Source: Desulfurivibrio sp.
GTDB lineage: Bacteria > Desulfobacterota > Desulfobulbia > Desulfobulbales > Desulfurivibrionaceae
Assembly: GCA_013791995.1 (NCBI GenBank)
Contig: VMSS01000227.1
Coordinates: 1-36,432, forward strand
Length of the DNA stretch: 36,432 nt
Reading direction: 5' to 3'
Shown here: piece after piece, positions 1-9,142 of the stretch
Numbering within the stretch: the stretch's first letter is position 1
How the letters are laid out: each line of letters starts with the position of its first letter
Translations under genes and position numbers: made by a program
Notes under the pieces: generated by a model
The model's database searches: none
Seen by the model: only the letters and a program-made list of their open reading frames with translations
What the model was told of the DNA's origin: nothing

Positions 1-1
1 C

Positions 2-1003
2 GGCTTGATTGGCGGCTTGCTCTCCGGCTTCATCGGCTCAGGCGGCGCTTTTGTCATGACCCCGGCCATGATGTCTCTGGGCGTCCCCGGCGCAGTGGCA
101 GTAGCCAGTAACATGTGTCACAAATTCCCCAAGGCCATGATCGGCGCTTACAAACGCTGGAAATACGGCCAGGCAGACATCAAGCTCGGTCTGGTCATGG
201 CCGTGACCGCCATCATCGGCGTGCAGATCGGTATCACGATCCAAAAATACATCATGAACTCTTTTGGCAACGCAGGTTCCAACCTTTATGTCTCCACAGT
301 TTTCATGATTGTTCTCGTTTTTGTCGGCGGCTATGTGTTCTATGATGCTTTGAAACTCGCCAGGGGCGACGGGAAAGAGACCGTGAGCAAGTTGGCCCTG
401 CGCATGCAGAAAATTCAGCTCGCACCCATGATGCATTTCAAAACAGCTAAAGTGACCATCTCAGCCTGGATCACCATCCCGGTCGGTCTGCTTACCGGCA
501 TGCTCGCAGCCACCATCGCAGTGGGCGGCTTCATCGGCGTTCCCGGCATGATCTATGTGGTTGGTGCTTCCGCCGTTGTAGCCAGCGCCACCGAGTTGAT
601 CATCGCCTTTGTTATGGGCGCCTGGGGTTCCGTACAGTGGGGTCTCTCCGGTCTTATCGATATCCGGCTCTCCCTGCTGCTCCTGGCCACCTCCCTCATC
701 GGCGTACAGCTCGGCGCCCTGGGAACCACCTATGTTAAGGACTACATCATCAAGGTGGTCATGGCCACCACCATGCTCATCGTCGCGGTCAGCCGTGGCG
801 CCAAAATCCCCGGCTACTTGGCCGACCTTGACCTGATGACCCCGATGAACGCTCCCATGCACGCTCTGCTTGAAGGCGTCAGCTTCTGGGCCTTGGTTCT
901 CGCCCTCGGTTCCGCCGGTCTCATCATCACCGTGGCCATGGTCAAGGGAATGAGTGCCGACCGCCAGAGCAAAAAAGTCTTTGCCGGAGTAAGCAATGGC
1001 TAA
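2..1003 (+). CDS. Sulfite exporter TauE/SafE family membrane protein (5' end truncated by window edge)
   Basis: ORF open to window start; N-terminal GLLSGFIGSGGAFVMTP and repeated multi-TM halves typical of TauE/SafE (DUF81). Confidence 0.85.
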   Translation, partial: GLIGGLLSGFIGSGGAFVMTPAMMSLGVPGAVAVASNMCHKFPKAMIGAYKRWKYGQADIKLGLVMAVTAIIGVQIGITIQKYIMNSFGNAGSNLYVSTVFMIVLVFVGGYVFYDALKLARGDGKETVSKLALRMQKIQLAPMMHFKTAKVTISAWITIPVGLLTGMLAATIAVGGFIGVPGMIYVVGASAVVASATELIIAFVMGAWGSVQWGLSGLIDIRLSLLLLATSLIGVQLGALGTTYVKDYIIKVVMATTMLIVAVSRGAKIPGYLADLDLMTPMNAPMHALLEGVSFWALVLALGSAGLIITVAMVKGMSADRQSKKVFAGVSNG

Positions 1004-1850
1004 ATACCGAAAGATCCTCGTTGCCTACGATGGTTCTCGGTCGGCCAAAAACGCTCTCTCCCTGGCAAGCCAGCTTGCCAGGGAGGATAAAAGCTGGATC
1101 AAGGTTCTGGCCGTTGTTCCCCCCTACCATGGGGATCTGGAACTCCTCGGGGTAGCGGATATCAAGGCAACCATTGCCGGCTCCGGCCAGAAATTACTGG
1201 TCGAGGCCAAGCAAATCGCGGATCGAGAGGAAGTCCACATCCTTACCAACTTGGAACAGGGTGAGGCCTACGAGCAGATCGTCCATGTGGCGGAAGAGGA
1301 AAACTGCGATCTCATTGTCATGGGCCGCAAGGGCCAAGGCAAACTGGAGCGGGAACTCATGGGCAGCGTCACCGCCCGGGTTATCGGGCATACCCGCAAG
1401 GATATTCTGGTGATCCCGGAAACCGCCAAGCTTTCCTGGCAAAACATCCTGCTGGCCACGGACGGTTCAACCTGTTGCGACAACGCCTTGGCCCGCGCTT
1501 TGGAAATAGCGCAGGAACGAGCAGCAAAGCTCAACGCTGTTTCCGTAGTCTACAGCAATGACGAGTTTTACGCCCTCGGCCAGGACGTGGTGAATGAATT
1601 ATACCAGAATGCAGACAAGGTTTTGGATAAGGTCAGAAAATGGGGTGGGGATCTCGGAGTGCAAACGGAACTGTTCGTACGGGATGGCGACCCCCATCAG
1701 GCTATCACCGATCTGGCAACAGAAATCTCCGCCAGCCTTATCGTCATGGGTTCCCATGGCCGAAAAGGCTTGACCAGATTCCTTATGGGAAGCGTCACGG
1801 AAAGGGTCATCGGCTATGCAGACTGTCCGGTTCTGGTTTGCCACCTGTAG
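996..1850 (+). CDS. Universal stress protein, tandem UspA domains
   Basis: Two Usp repeats (KILVAYDGS... VMGRKGQGKLERELMGSVT; NILLATDGS... VMGSHGRKGLTRFLMGSVTERV); start overlaps TauE stop by 8 nt. Confidence 0.92.
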   Translation: MAKYRKILVAYDGSRSAKNALSLASQLAREDKSWIKVLAVVPPYHGDLELLGVADIKATIAGSGQKLLVEAKQIADREEVHILTNLEQGEAYEQIVHVAEEENCDLIVMGRKGQGKLERELMGSVTARVIGHTRKDILVIPETAKLSWQNILLATDGSTCCDNALARALEIAQERAAKLNAVSVVYSNDEFYALGQDVVNELYQNADKVLDKVRKWGGDLGVQTELFVRDGDPHQAITDLATEISASLIVMGSHGRKGLTRFLMGSVTERVIGYADCPVLVCHL

Positions 1851-1884
1851 TCGCAAGATTTACTCAAAAAATATCATGTTTCCG

Positions 1885-1916
1885 ACAGGCGCTCAGATGA
1901 GCGCCTGTTTTTTTTT
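1885..1916 (+). terminator. Rho-independent terminator after UspA gene
   Basis: ACAGGCGCTC-agat-GAGCGCCTGT followed by a T run. Confidence 0.9.
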
Positions 1917-1958
1917 GGATTAGGGGAAGGAGGAACGCATCGCCGTAATCCAAAAGCT

Positions 1959-2108
1959 GTAAGCGATTACAGGGTACGGAAGAACCCTGTGAGCAGGTAA
2001 GCGACCGGAAGGGAGACACTCCGGATAACCAGAAGCAAACAGGTCGATAACAACCAAGCGATCGGTAGCGAGACTGCGAAGCAGATGCCGTGCCCTGTGA
2101 TCGCTTGC
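1959..2108 (+). repeat. Dispersed structured repeat, copy A
   Basis: 21-bp closing stem gtaagcgattacagggtacgg / ccgtgccctgtgatcgcttgc (18 Watson-Crick + 3 G-U); conserved GCGAGACTGCGAAGCAGATG at 2068-2087. Confidence 0.75.
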
Positions 2109-2155
2109 TGCATTGACCATGGCATTCCCGCATACTTTCGGGTATCTTCACCCCC

Positions 2156-3661
2156 ATGCTTCTTATCCATCCCCCAGCCGCCAAGGGTTGCGAACCCCCT
2201 GCCGGGATTGCCCGCCTGGCCGGAACCCTTCGGGGTCATGGCCTGGACTGCACCCTGCTGGACGCCAACCTCGAAGGCCAGATGTTCCTGTTCGCCGCCC
2301 CGAACCTCGGCACGGATACCTGGAGCCTCCGGGCGGGCAGAAATCTCTCCGATAATCTGGCGGCCTTGCGTACCCGTGCGCTGTACCAAAACCCTTCCCG
2401 CTACCGCCGGGCAGTGGCGGACGTCAACCGGGTGCTTGAGCAAACCGGTCGGAAACACCATCTCTCCCTCAGCCTCGCAAACTATCAGGACAAGAACCTC
2501 TCTCCCTTGAAAAGCACGGATCTTCTCCGGGCTGCGGAACATTACGAAGCAAACATCTTTTCCCCATACTTCACGAACCGGCTCCCCAGTCTTATCGAAG
2601 AAACCCGCCCCACTCTCATTGGCATCTCCTTAAACTACTTAAGCCAGGCCACCACTACCTTTGCCATGGTCGGCTTCCTTAAGAAGCACTATCCCGGGCT
2701 GCCGGTTGTGCTGGGGGGCGGGCTGATCACCTCCTGGCTGCGCAACCCGGATTTTCGCAACCCCTTTGCAGGGTTGATCGACCATTGCCTTGCCGGGCCC
2801 GGAGAAGAACCGCTGGTCAAACTTCTTTCCGGTAATTTTTCCCCTCGCCACCATACGCCTTCCTACCTCGGTCTGCCACTGGCCGATTATCTGGCACCGG
2901 GCCTGATTTTACCTTACGCCGCCTCTTCTGGGTGCTACTGGAACAACTGCCTGTTTTGCCCGGAAAAGGCCGAGGGCAACCCGTACATCCAGATTCCTCC
3001 GGCCACGGTGCTGGCAGATATCGCCAGCCTGAAAGCTGCCACCTGCCCCAGCCTGCTCCATTTCCTCGACAACGCGGTGAGCCCTGCTTTAATGCAGGCC
3101 TTAGCCGCGGAACCGCCGGGAATGGACTGGTATGGTTTTGCCCGGATCAGCCCACAGCTGGCCGATCTTGATTTCTGCCATGCCCTGCGCCAATCCGGAT
3201 GCCGAATGCTGAAGCTGGGCCTTGAATCGGGCGACCAGACCGTGCTGGACGCCATGAACAAGGGGCAGGATCTGGCCTTGATCGAAAAGGCGCTCAATAA
3301 TTTGGCTGCGGCCGGGATCGCCACCTATATCTACCTGCTCTTTGGCACCCCATCGGAATCACTTGCCGAAGCGCGCCGAACCTTGGACTTCGTGGCTCGG
3401 CACCATGAATCCATCACCTTTCTCAATCTGGCCGTGTTCAACATGCCCCTCGGCAGTCCGGAAGCTTCCTCCGTGGTGCGCAACGAGTTTTACGGAGGCG
3501 ACCTTTCCCTGTACACCGACTTCGAACACCCACGGGGATGGTCCCGCAAGGAAATCAGGAGGTTCCTCGACCAGGAATTCAAACGCAACCCTGCCATTGC
3601 CCGGATTCTCCATCGCGATCCGGTGCTTTTCACTTCCAACCATGCCGCTTTTTTCTGCTGA
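2156..3661 (+). CDS. B12-binding-type radical SAM protein
   Basis: N-terminal MLLIHPPAAKGCEPPAGIARLAGTLRGHGLDCTLLDANLEG (B12-binding-like); cluster motif SSGCYWNNCLFCPE; downstream radical SAM TIM-barrel motifs (LKLGLESGDQ, YIYLLFGTPSES). Confidence 0.85.
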   Translation: MLLIHPPAAKGCEPPAGIARLAGTLRGHGLDCTLLDANLEGQMFLFAAPNLGTDTWSLRAGRNLSDNLAALRTRALYQNPSRYRRAVADVNRVLEQTGRKHHLSLSLANYQDKNLSPLKSTDLLRAAEHYEANIFSPYFTNRLPSLIEETRPTLIGISLNYLSQATTTFAMVGFLKKHYPGLPVVLGGGLITSWLRNPDFRNPFAGLIDHCLAGPGEEPLVKLLSGNFSPRHHTPSYLGLPLADYLAPGLILPYAASSGCYWNNCLFCPEKAEGNPYIQIPPATVLADIASLKAATCPSLLHFLDNAVSPALMQALAAEPPGMDWYGFARISPQLADLDFCHALRQSGCRMLKLGLESGDQTVLDAMNKGQDLALIEKALNNLAAAGIATYIYLLFGTPSESLAEARRTLDFVARHHESITFLNLAVFNMPLGSPEASSVVRNEFYGGDLSLYTDFEHPRGWSRKEIRRFLDQEFKRNPAIARILHRDPVLFTSNHAAFFC

Positions 3662-3817
3662 AATGTAAAAAACCACCGGACCGCCACTCTTTTGCCCTAT
3701 TTTTCTTTTGACAAAATCTCTGGCGAGTACTGATAATGACAAGAAGATATCGGCCTTACCAGCCGGACTCAACACCGCTGCCGGTCCTGCTGGCAAACAT
3801 CCGAGAGGGAGGGTTCC

Positions 3818-4240
3818 ATGTATAAAAAAATCATGGTTGGCTATGACGGCACACCATTCAGTGATTGTGCGTTGAAAGAGGCGATTGCCCTGGCAAAGAA
3901 ATCAGGCGCTAAACTCCTGCTGGTATCCGCCCCGGAGATCAATGTCGACCCCCATTCCCTGGCCCCCGGCGCAACCGATTTTATAAAAAAAGATGCCCGC
4001 GCCGCTCTGGATCAGGCTGCGGCAAGGGTGAAAAAAGCCGGGCTCAGCTGTGAAACAAAGATCGTCATCTCAACCTCTACCCGGGAAGCGCTGGTGGAAA
4101 CAGCCCAAAAAAAGAAGATCAACCTGATCGTCCTCGGCACCCATGGCCGCACCGGACTCAGACGGTTGCTCATGGGCAGCACTACGGCAGGAGTCATCGG
4201 ACATGCGCCCTGCACCGTGCTGGTGGTGCCCTGCCCATAA
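3818..4240 (+). CDS. Universal stress protein UspA family
   Basis: MYKKIMVGYDGTPFSDCALKEAI ... LGTHGRTGLRRLLMGSTTAGVIGHAPCTVLVV. Confidence 0.93.
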   Translation: MYKKIMVGYDGTPFSDCALKEAIALAKKSGAKLLLVSAPEINVDPHSLAPGATDFIKKDARAALDQAAARVKKAGLSCETKIVISTSTREALVETAQKKKINLIVLGTHGRTGLRRLLMGSTTAGVIGHAPCTVLVVPCP

Positions 4241-4258
4241 ACTCCTTTCCTGGGACGG

Positions 4259-5008
4259 TTACCGCCCGCAGACCGGGCAGCCCTGCATGGCAAATGGCTT
4301 TTCCAGCCGGCAGGAACGAAGCAGCGCTTCGTCTTGAAAAATATCCAGGGTGGAACCATCGGCCCTGACCTCCCCCTCGTGGAGGACGATGGTCCGTTCA
4401 CACAATTCCAAAACCATGTCCAGATCATGACTGGTAAAAATTCTGGTGTGATGGAAGTCTTTTAAAAGCGCCATGAGCTGCCGCCGGGCAAAGGGATCAA
4501 GTCCGCTGGTCGGCTCATCCATGACCAGAATATCCGGCGACATGGCCAGCACCGTGGCGATGGCCACCCTCTTTTTTTCCCCGCCTGAAAGCCGGTAAGG
4601 CGGCTTGTCGCGCAGATGCCCCGCCCCGACCCGACTTAAGGCATCGTCCACCCGCTCTTCCACTTCAGCCCCGGTCAATCCCAGATTCAAGGGACCAAAA
4701 GCCACATCGTCAAAAACCGTGGGCATGAACAACTGGTCGTCTGGATCCTGAAAAACCATGCCCACCGTCCGCCGGATCTCAGGCAGAGTGGATTTGTTCA
4801 ACGGGAAATCTCCGATGCGGATCGCACCTTCATTGGTGGAGAGATACCCGTTCAGATGCAAGAGCAAGGTGGATTTCCCCGCGCCGTTGGCGCCGATAAT
4901 CGCCACTGATTCGCCATGGGTGATCCGGAAAGAAACGCTCCGCAGAGCCTCGGTTCCGTCGGGATAGACATGACGCAGATTCTTAACCTCGACGATATGA
5001 TGGCTCAT
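4259..5008 (-). CDS. cbiO: Energy-coupling factor ABC transporter ATP-binding protein (CbiO/NikO type)
   Basis: Walker A GANGAGKST, signature LSGGEKKRVAIA, Walker B ILVMDEPTSGLD; start chosen at MSHHIVEVKNL, overlapping the upstream gene stop. Confidence 0.92.
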   Translation of the reverse strand: MSHHIVEVKNLRHVYPDGTEALRSVSFRITHGESVAIIGANGAGKSTLLLHLNGYLSTNEGAIRIGDFPLNKSTLPEIRRTVGMVFQDPDDQLFMPTVFDDVAFGPLNLGLTGAEVEERVDDALSRVGAGHLRDKPPYRLSGGEKKRVAIATVLAMSPDILVMDEPTSGLDPFARRQLMALLKDFHHTRIFTSHDLDMVLELCERTIVLHEGEVRADGSTLDIFQDEALLRSCRLEKPFAMQGCPVCGR

Positions 5009-5817
5009 CCAGCCCCCCCTGTAACGATCATTCCCAAAAGTTGGGAAACATTGACCAGACGAAAAAGAAGAAACAGACCCGACCAACCCGCAAGAAAAAG
5101 AAACTCCCTGGCACCGAATCGGGTTGTCCGGCGTGGGTGGAATTCTCCGGTAAACCCCCTGGCCAGCATGGCAAGGTGAATCCGCTCCGCCCGCAACCAG
5201 GTTCGCAGCAGGAGATGACTTATCAACGGGCCGTAGGAACGCAGCCCCAACCCTTTGCCGCCAAAAGCACGAAGCTCGCGGGCCCGCGCCGTCCGTGAAC
5301 CTTCTTCGGTGAGCACAAAAAGATATCGGTACAGGAAAAGAAGCTGCACGGTGAATACTCGGGGCATTCCCAGCTGATCAAGAGCCTGGCAGATCGCCGG
5401 AAATCCCGTTACGCCAACGAGGATGAGGGCGGCTCCGACAGTGAGCGTCGCCCGAACCATAATGGAGGCGAAGGAAATCCAGCCTCCGCTGATGCCGACG
5501 GGGCCGAGGCGGACCAGCACCGTTTGGTCGAAAAGAGGATTGAACATGCCCACCATCAGGGCAAAGGGAAGAACAACCACGATTTTTCCGGCAATATGGC
5601 GTGTCGGCAGGTTGCCGAGCGCCATGATCACTGCCGGATACAGAAAAAACGGAAACAGGGCGGTCAGTTCGTATTTGCCCTGGGAAACCACAGCCAGAAT
5701 AAAGACCAGCGTCACCAATACCTTGGCCCTGGCATCAAGCCGGTGCACAACTGTATCTGCAGTGGCCATCAGGTCAAGTTGCCTGAAGTCCTTAACCGCT
5801 CCACCGATGGACGCCAT
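5005..5817 (-). CDS. cbiQ: Energy-coupling factor transporter transmembrane protein CbiQ/NikQ
   Basis: LDARAKVLVTLVFILAVVS N-terminus, multi-TM, RARELRAFGGKGLGL coupling region; operon with CbiO and CbiM. Confidence 0.9.
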   Translation of the reverse strand: MASIGGAVKDFRQLDLMATADTVVHRLDARAKVLVTLVFILAVVSQGKYELTALFPFFLYPAVIMALGNLPTRHIAGKIVVVLPFALMVGMFNPLFDQTVLVRLGPVGISGGWISFASIMVRATLTVGAALILVGVTGFPAICQALDQLGMPRVFTVQLLFLYRYLFVLTEEGSRTARARELRAFGGKGLGLRSYGPLISHLLLRTWLRAERIHLAMLARGFTGEFHPRRTTRFGAREFLFLAGWSGLFLLFRLVNVSQLLGMIVTGGAG

Positions 5818-5901
5818 TCGGCTCCCCCCAAAACTAAATGAAGGGAAGAGGCATCACGCCTCCTCCCCCTGATCAGACGATGTCCTAACTTTCCTGCCGC
5901 G

Positions 5902-6924
5902 TCAGGTTACTCGGCCCTGTTTTCTTAAAAAAACCCCGCTCAAAAAGGCAATGACAAGGGTCAACAAACCGCCGACAATTCCCGCAACGCTGACGCCCAG
6001 AGAACTTTCCTGCCCGATTCCGTTTTCCGATTGTTGCCCTGATTGCTTAAACGTATAATCCGGCAGAAAGGCGATGGATTCCTGCACCGATGCGAGCCGG
6101 GCATGCAGCTCATCCTGTGAAACGCCGAGCTCTTCAGCGCCGGTGACCTTGGCAATGGCCCATTCCAGTCCATCCGGTTTTTCAGAGGCAAACCAGGAAA
6201 CAAATCCTCCGGTCAACAGGGCCGCAACGAGAAAAGCCCCCAGGACGTTGCGCAACGGGGTTCTGCCCAGGAGGCGAGTTTCCTGTACCCCACGGATAAT
6301 TTCCGGGCGGGCTTGGTACACAAAAGAAATCACTGCACCGGTCACCAGTCCCTCGACCACTCCGATGGCCAAATGAATCGGCTGCATAAGGGCGGCGAAT
6401 GCTGCAAACGGCAGCTCGGAAATACCCGAGGCCACCGTCTGGAGGACCACACCAAACGCTCCCATCTGGAGGCCGATGATGGCGGCAACCATGGCGGCTG
6501 CGGGTTTCCGGGCCTTACCCGGAGTGCTGCCGACCAAGGGTTTATACACCAAGGGATAGGCAATAAACGCCGGCAAAAATCCGAGGTTGAAAATATTGCA
6601 GCCCAAGGCCAACAGTCCTCCGTCGGCGAAAAACAGCGCCTGCACCACAAGCACCGAGGAAATGGTGATGAACGCCGCGGAAGGCCCGAGTAAAATCGCA
6701 AGAAGAAGGGTACCGCCGAGATGACCGCTGGAACCGGTGGCCGGGATGGTGAAATTGATCATCTGCGCGGCAAAGATAAAAGCGCCCAGAACACCCATGA
6801 GCGGCGCCTTGCCTTCATCCATTTCTTTGCGCAGTTTTCCGGAACAGTATATGATGGCGCCAGCGGAAGCGGCCCACATGGTCCCGCCGACTGCGGGCGA
6901 CAGCAATGCGTCTGCCATGTGCAT
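5902..6924 (-). CDS. cbiM: Substrate-binding component CbiM/NikM with fused C-terminal PDGLE (CbiN/NikN-like) region
   Basis: MHMADALLSPAVGGTMWAASAGAI (start within longer ORF); GSSGHLGGTLLLAILLGPSAAF; C-terminal ASEKPDGLEWAIAKVTG. Confidence 0.92.
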   Translation of the reverse strand: MHMADALLSPAVGGTMWAASAGAIIYCSGKLRKEMDEGKAPLMGVLGAFIFAAQMINFTIPATGSSGHLGGTLLLAILLGPSAAFITISSVLVVQALFFADGGLLALGCNIFNLGFLPAFIAYPLVYKPLVGSTPGKARKPAAAMVAAIIGLQMGAFGVVLQTVASGISELPFAAFAALMQPIHLAIGVVEGLVTGAVISFVYQARPEIIRGVQETRLLGRTPLRNVLGAFLVAALLTGGFVSWFASEKPDGLEWAIAKVTGAEELGVSQDELHARLASVQESIAFLPDYTFKQSGQQSENGIGQESSLGVSVAGIVGGLLTLVIAFLSGVFLRKQGRVT

Positions 6925-6984
6925 GGTGTTTTCTCCTTGGTGGGGTCGTGTAGCCACCCTTCGGTAGCACGGATTTTTTTTAGG

Positions 6985-7022
6985 TGACACGTATTCAGTA
7001 CAATATTTCAAAATAGGTGTCA
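6985..7022. promoter_or_regulatory. Candidate operator upstream of the nickel/cobalt transporter operon
   Basis: Inverted half-sites TGACAC (6985-6990) and GTGTCA (7017-7022), 26 nt apart, 61-98 nt upstream of cbiM start; nikR is adjacent. Confidence 0.4.
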
Positions 7023-7247
7023 ACGCATTTTGGTGTATGTTTTTCACTTGTTATTGTTACCAGCGGTGCATCTCCGCACAGAAAGGGGCAGCATCACTGT
7101 ATCTCAGCGCAATGCGGAGGCAAGCGGAGCAGAAGATGCTCCGATCCGATATTTACAGGCAGTTTGCAGGTACAATAGTCTCCGGCCCCCAGACGGGATG
7201 ACGATTTGATGCAAGCCTGAGGACACTGATGGAGTCATAACAACGGC

Positions 7248-7319
7248 CTTCGACAAGCTCAGGCCGAACGGATGTTTCCTTAACATCTCGATATTCCGTT
7301 CGTGCTGAGCCTGTCGAAG
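7248..7319. repeat. REP-like inverted repeat (CTTCGACAGGCTCAG...GAACGG family), copy 1
   Basis: cttcgacaagctcaggccgaacgg ... ccgttcgtgctgagcctgtcgaag. Confidence 0.85.
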
Positions 7320-7396
7320 CACCTGCTTGAAGCAAGGTCCGAAGTGTCGAGTCAAACAGCACTGATCTTTTACGTTTTTTTACAAGGAGAAGCTCT

Positions 7397-7822
7397 ATGG
7401 GAAAAACCATCCGGTTCGGAATCTCGCTCGATGAAAAACTGCTGGAAAGCTATGACCAACTCATCGAAGCCAAAGGCTACATGAATCGCTCCGAAGCGAT
7501 CCGCGACCTAATCCGCTCTTCGCTGGTAGAGGAGAAATGGGACACCGGAGACACGGATGCGGAAATGGTCGGCACCGTCACTCTGGTGTACAACCACCAT
7601 GTCCGCGATCTTTCCGACAAGCTCACCGAACACCAGCACGCCCACCACGACCGGGTTATCTCGGCGCTCCATGTGCATCTCGACGCGCATAACTGCCTTG
7701 AGGTCCTGGTGGTGCGAGGGCCGGTCGGGGAAGTAAAACGAATAGCCAGCGAACTCATTGGGGTGAAAGGGGTCAAACATGGCCAGTTGGTCATGACCAC
7801 CACCGGTCAGGAACTCCATTAA
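7397..7822 (+). CDS. nikR: Nickel-responsive transcriptional regulator NikR
   Basis: Ribbon-helix-helix [37 protein letters not shown] and ACT-like domain with [22 protein letters not shown]. Confidence 0.95.
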   Translation: MGKTIRFGISLDEKLLESYDQLIEAKGYMNRSEAIRDLIRSSLVEEKWDTGDTDAEMVGTVTLVYNHHVRDLSDKLTEHQHAHHDRVISALHVHLDAHNCLEVLVVRGPVGEVKRIASELIGVKGVKHGQLVMTTTGQELH

Positions 7823-7949
7823 ATCTTTGCGCCATCAGGGCCAAGACTGCTCGGAAAGTTACGAAGCCGGCTTGACAGGTTTTGTCACGCTGTTATATCC
7901 TGATACACTGAAGTAGCAGCAGTCCAAATATTCCAGCCAGGAAGCCTTC

Positions 7950-9065
7950 ATGCGCCAGACCGTACTCTTTGTTGATGACAATCCGGTTATCCTCAAAACC
8001 ATCGAACTGGCCTTTGCCAAAGAGGAATACACCGTGCTGCTCGCCGCCAGCGGCGAAGAAGCCCTTCGGCTGGTGCACGAGGATACTCCCCAGGTCATTG
8101 TCAGCGACCTGCGGATGACCGGCATGAGCGGCCTGGAGTTTCTTCACCGGGCCCGCCTGACAAACCATTTTTTTGTCGGCATGATCTTCACCGCGTATCT
8201 GGATATCGACAGCATCATGAAAGCGGTGAGCGAAGAGGCGGTATGGCGGTACATTACCAAACCATGGCAGGACAACCGGGAACTGGTCATGGCCGTACGC
8301 AACGCCTTCCAATACCATGAGGCCATGGCCTCCAATCGCCAGGCCGAGGAACAACTCCAGCGGGCGGAACGCCTCTCGGCCCTGGGCCATCTCGTGGCCG
8401 GGATCGCTCACCAGTTCAACAACATCGACGTGGGCATCATGGGGTATGTGCAGATGTCCTTGCTGCACAAAGATCTGCCAAGCGAAGTTCGTGAATACCT
8501 GGAACAGGTCAAGCTCTTCACAAAACGCGGCACGGAAATCGTCCGGGAACTGGCCACCTTCAGCGACCAGAGTTCCCAATGGGGATTTTCCAACGGCAGC
8601 CTGACGGATACGGTAACCGAGGCCCTCTCTTTCTGCCGCAAAGAAATGGAAACTGCGGGGATACAAATCGAAACCGAATTTGCGGAAAATTGCACTGCAG
8701 TATTGAATTTCGGGTTGACCAAACAACTGATTATGAACCTGATCCGCAACGCCGGCCACGCTACTCTGGGAAAAGAAGTGCGCACCGTTCGCATCGAAAC
8801 CGGAAGACAGGACGACAACGTGTTTGTCCGGGTCACGGATAACGGCTGCGGCATCCCAAAGGGGTATCTCCCCAAGATATTCGACCCGTTTTTCACCACC
8901 AAAGGCGCCCAGGCCGCGCCCGGCTCCCCGCAAGCCTCCGTTTCCGGGGTTGGCCTGGGGTTGAGCCTGAGTCAGACCGTAGCCCAAGCCCATCGGGGCG
9001 AAATAACGGTGCAGTCTACCCTGGACAAAGGGTCCTGCTTCACTTTCACCTTGCCTGCGGCCTAA
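7950..9065 (+). CDS. Response-regulator receiver / histidine kinase fusion protein
   Basis: Receiver FVDDNPVILK...VSDLRMTGMSGLEFL; HisKA LGHLVAGIAHQFNNIDVGIMG; HATPase NLIRNAGHA, DNGCGIPKGYLPKIFDPFFTTK. Confidence 0.92.
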   Translation: MRQTVLFVDDNPVILKTIELAFAKEEYTVLLAASGEEALRLVHEDTPQVIVSDLRMTGMSGLEFLHRARLTNHFFVGMIFTAYLDIDSIMKAVSEEAVWRYITKPWQDNRELVMAVRNAFQYHEAMASNRQAEEQLQRAERLSALGHLVAGIAHQFNNIDVGIMGYVQMSLLHKDLPSEVREYLEQVKLFTKRGTEIVRELATFSDQSSQWGFSNGSLTDTVTEALSFCRKEMETAGIQIETEFAENCTAVLNFGLTKQLIMNLIRNAGHATLGKEVRTVRIETGRQDDNVFVRVTDNGCGIPKGYLPKIFDPFFTTKGAQAAPGSPQASVSGVGLGLSLSQTVAQAHRGEITVQSTLDKGSCFTFTLPAA

Positions 9066-9142
9066 AATCCTTCCATTATGGACCTGCCGTTTCCGGTGAA
9101 CCTGTCGAACCGCGGTGCCATTGATTACGACTCTCGCCACCA

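Noticed and set aside
6925-7390. Cobalamin riboswitch upstream of the CbiM operon
   Set aside because: No B12-box-like GCCACTG...; adjacent nikR favours nickel-protein regulation.
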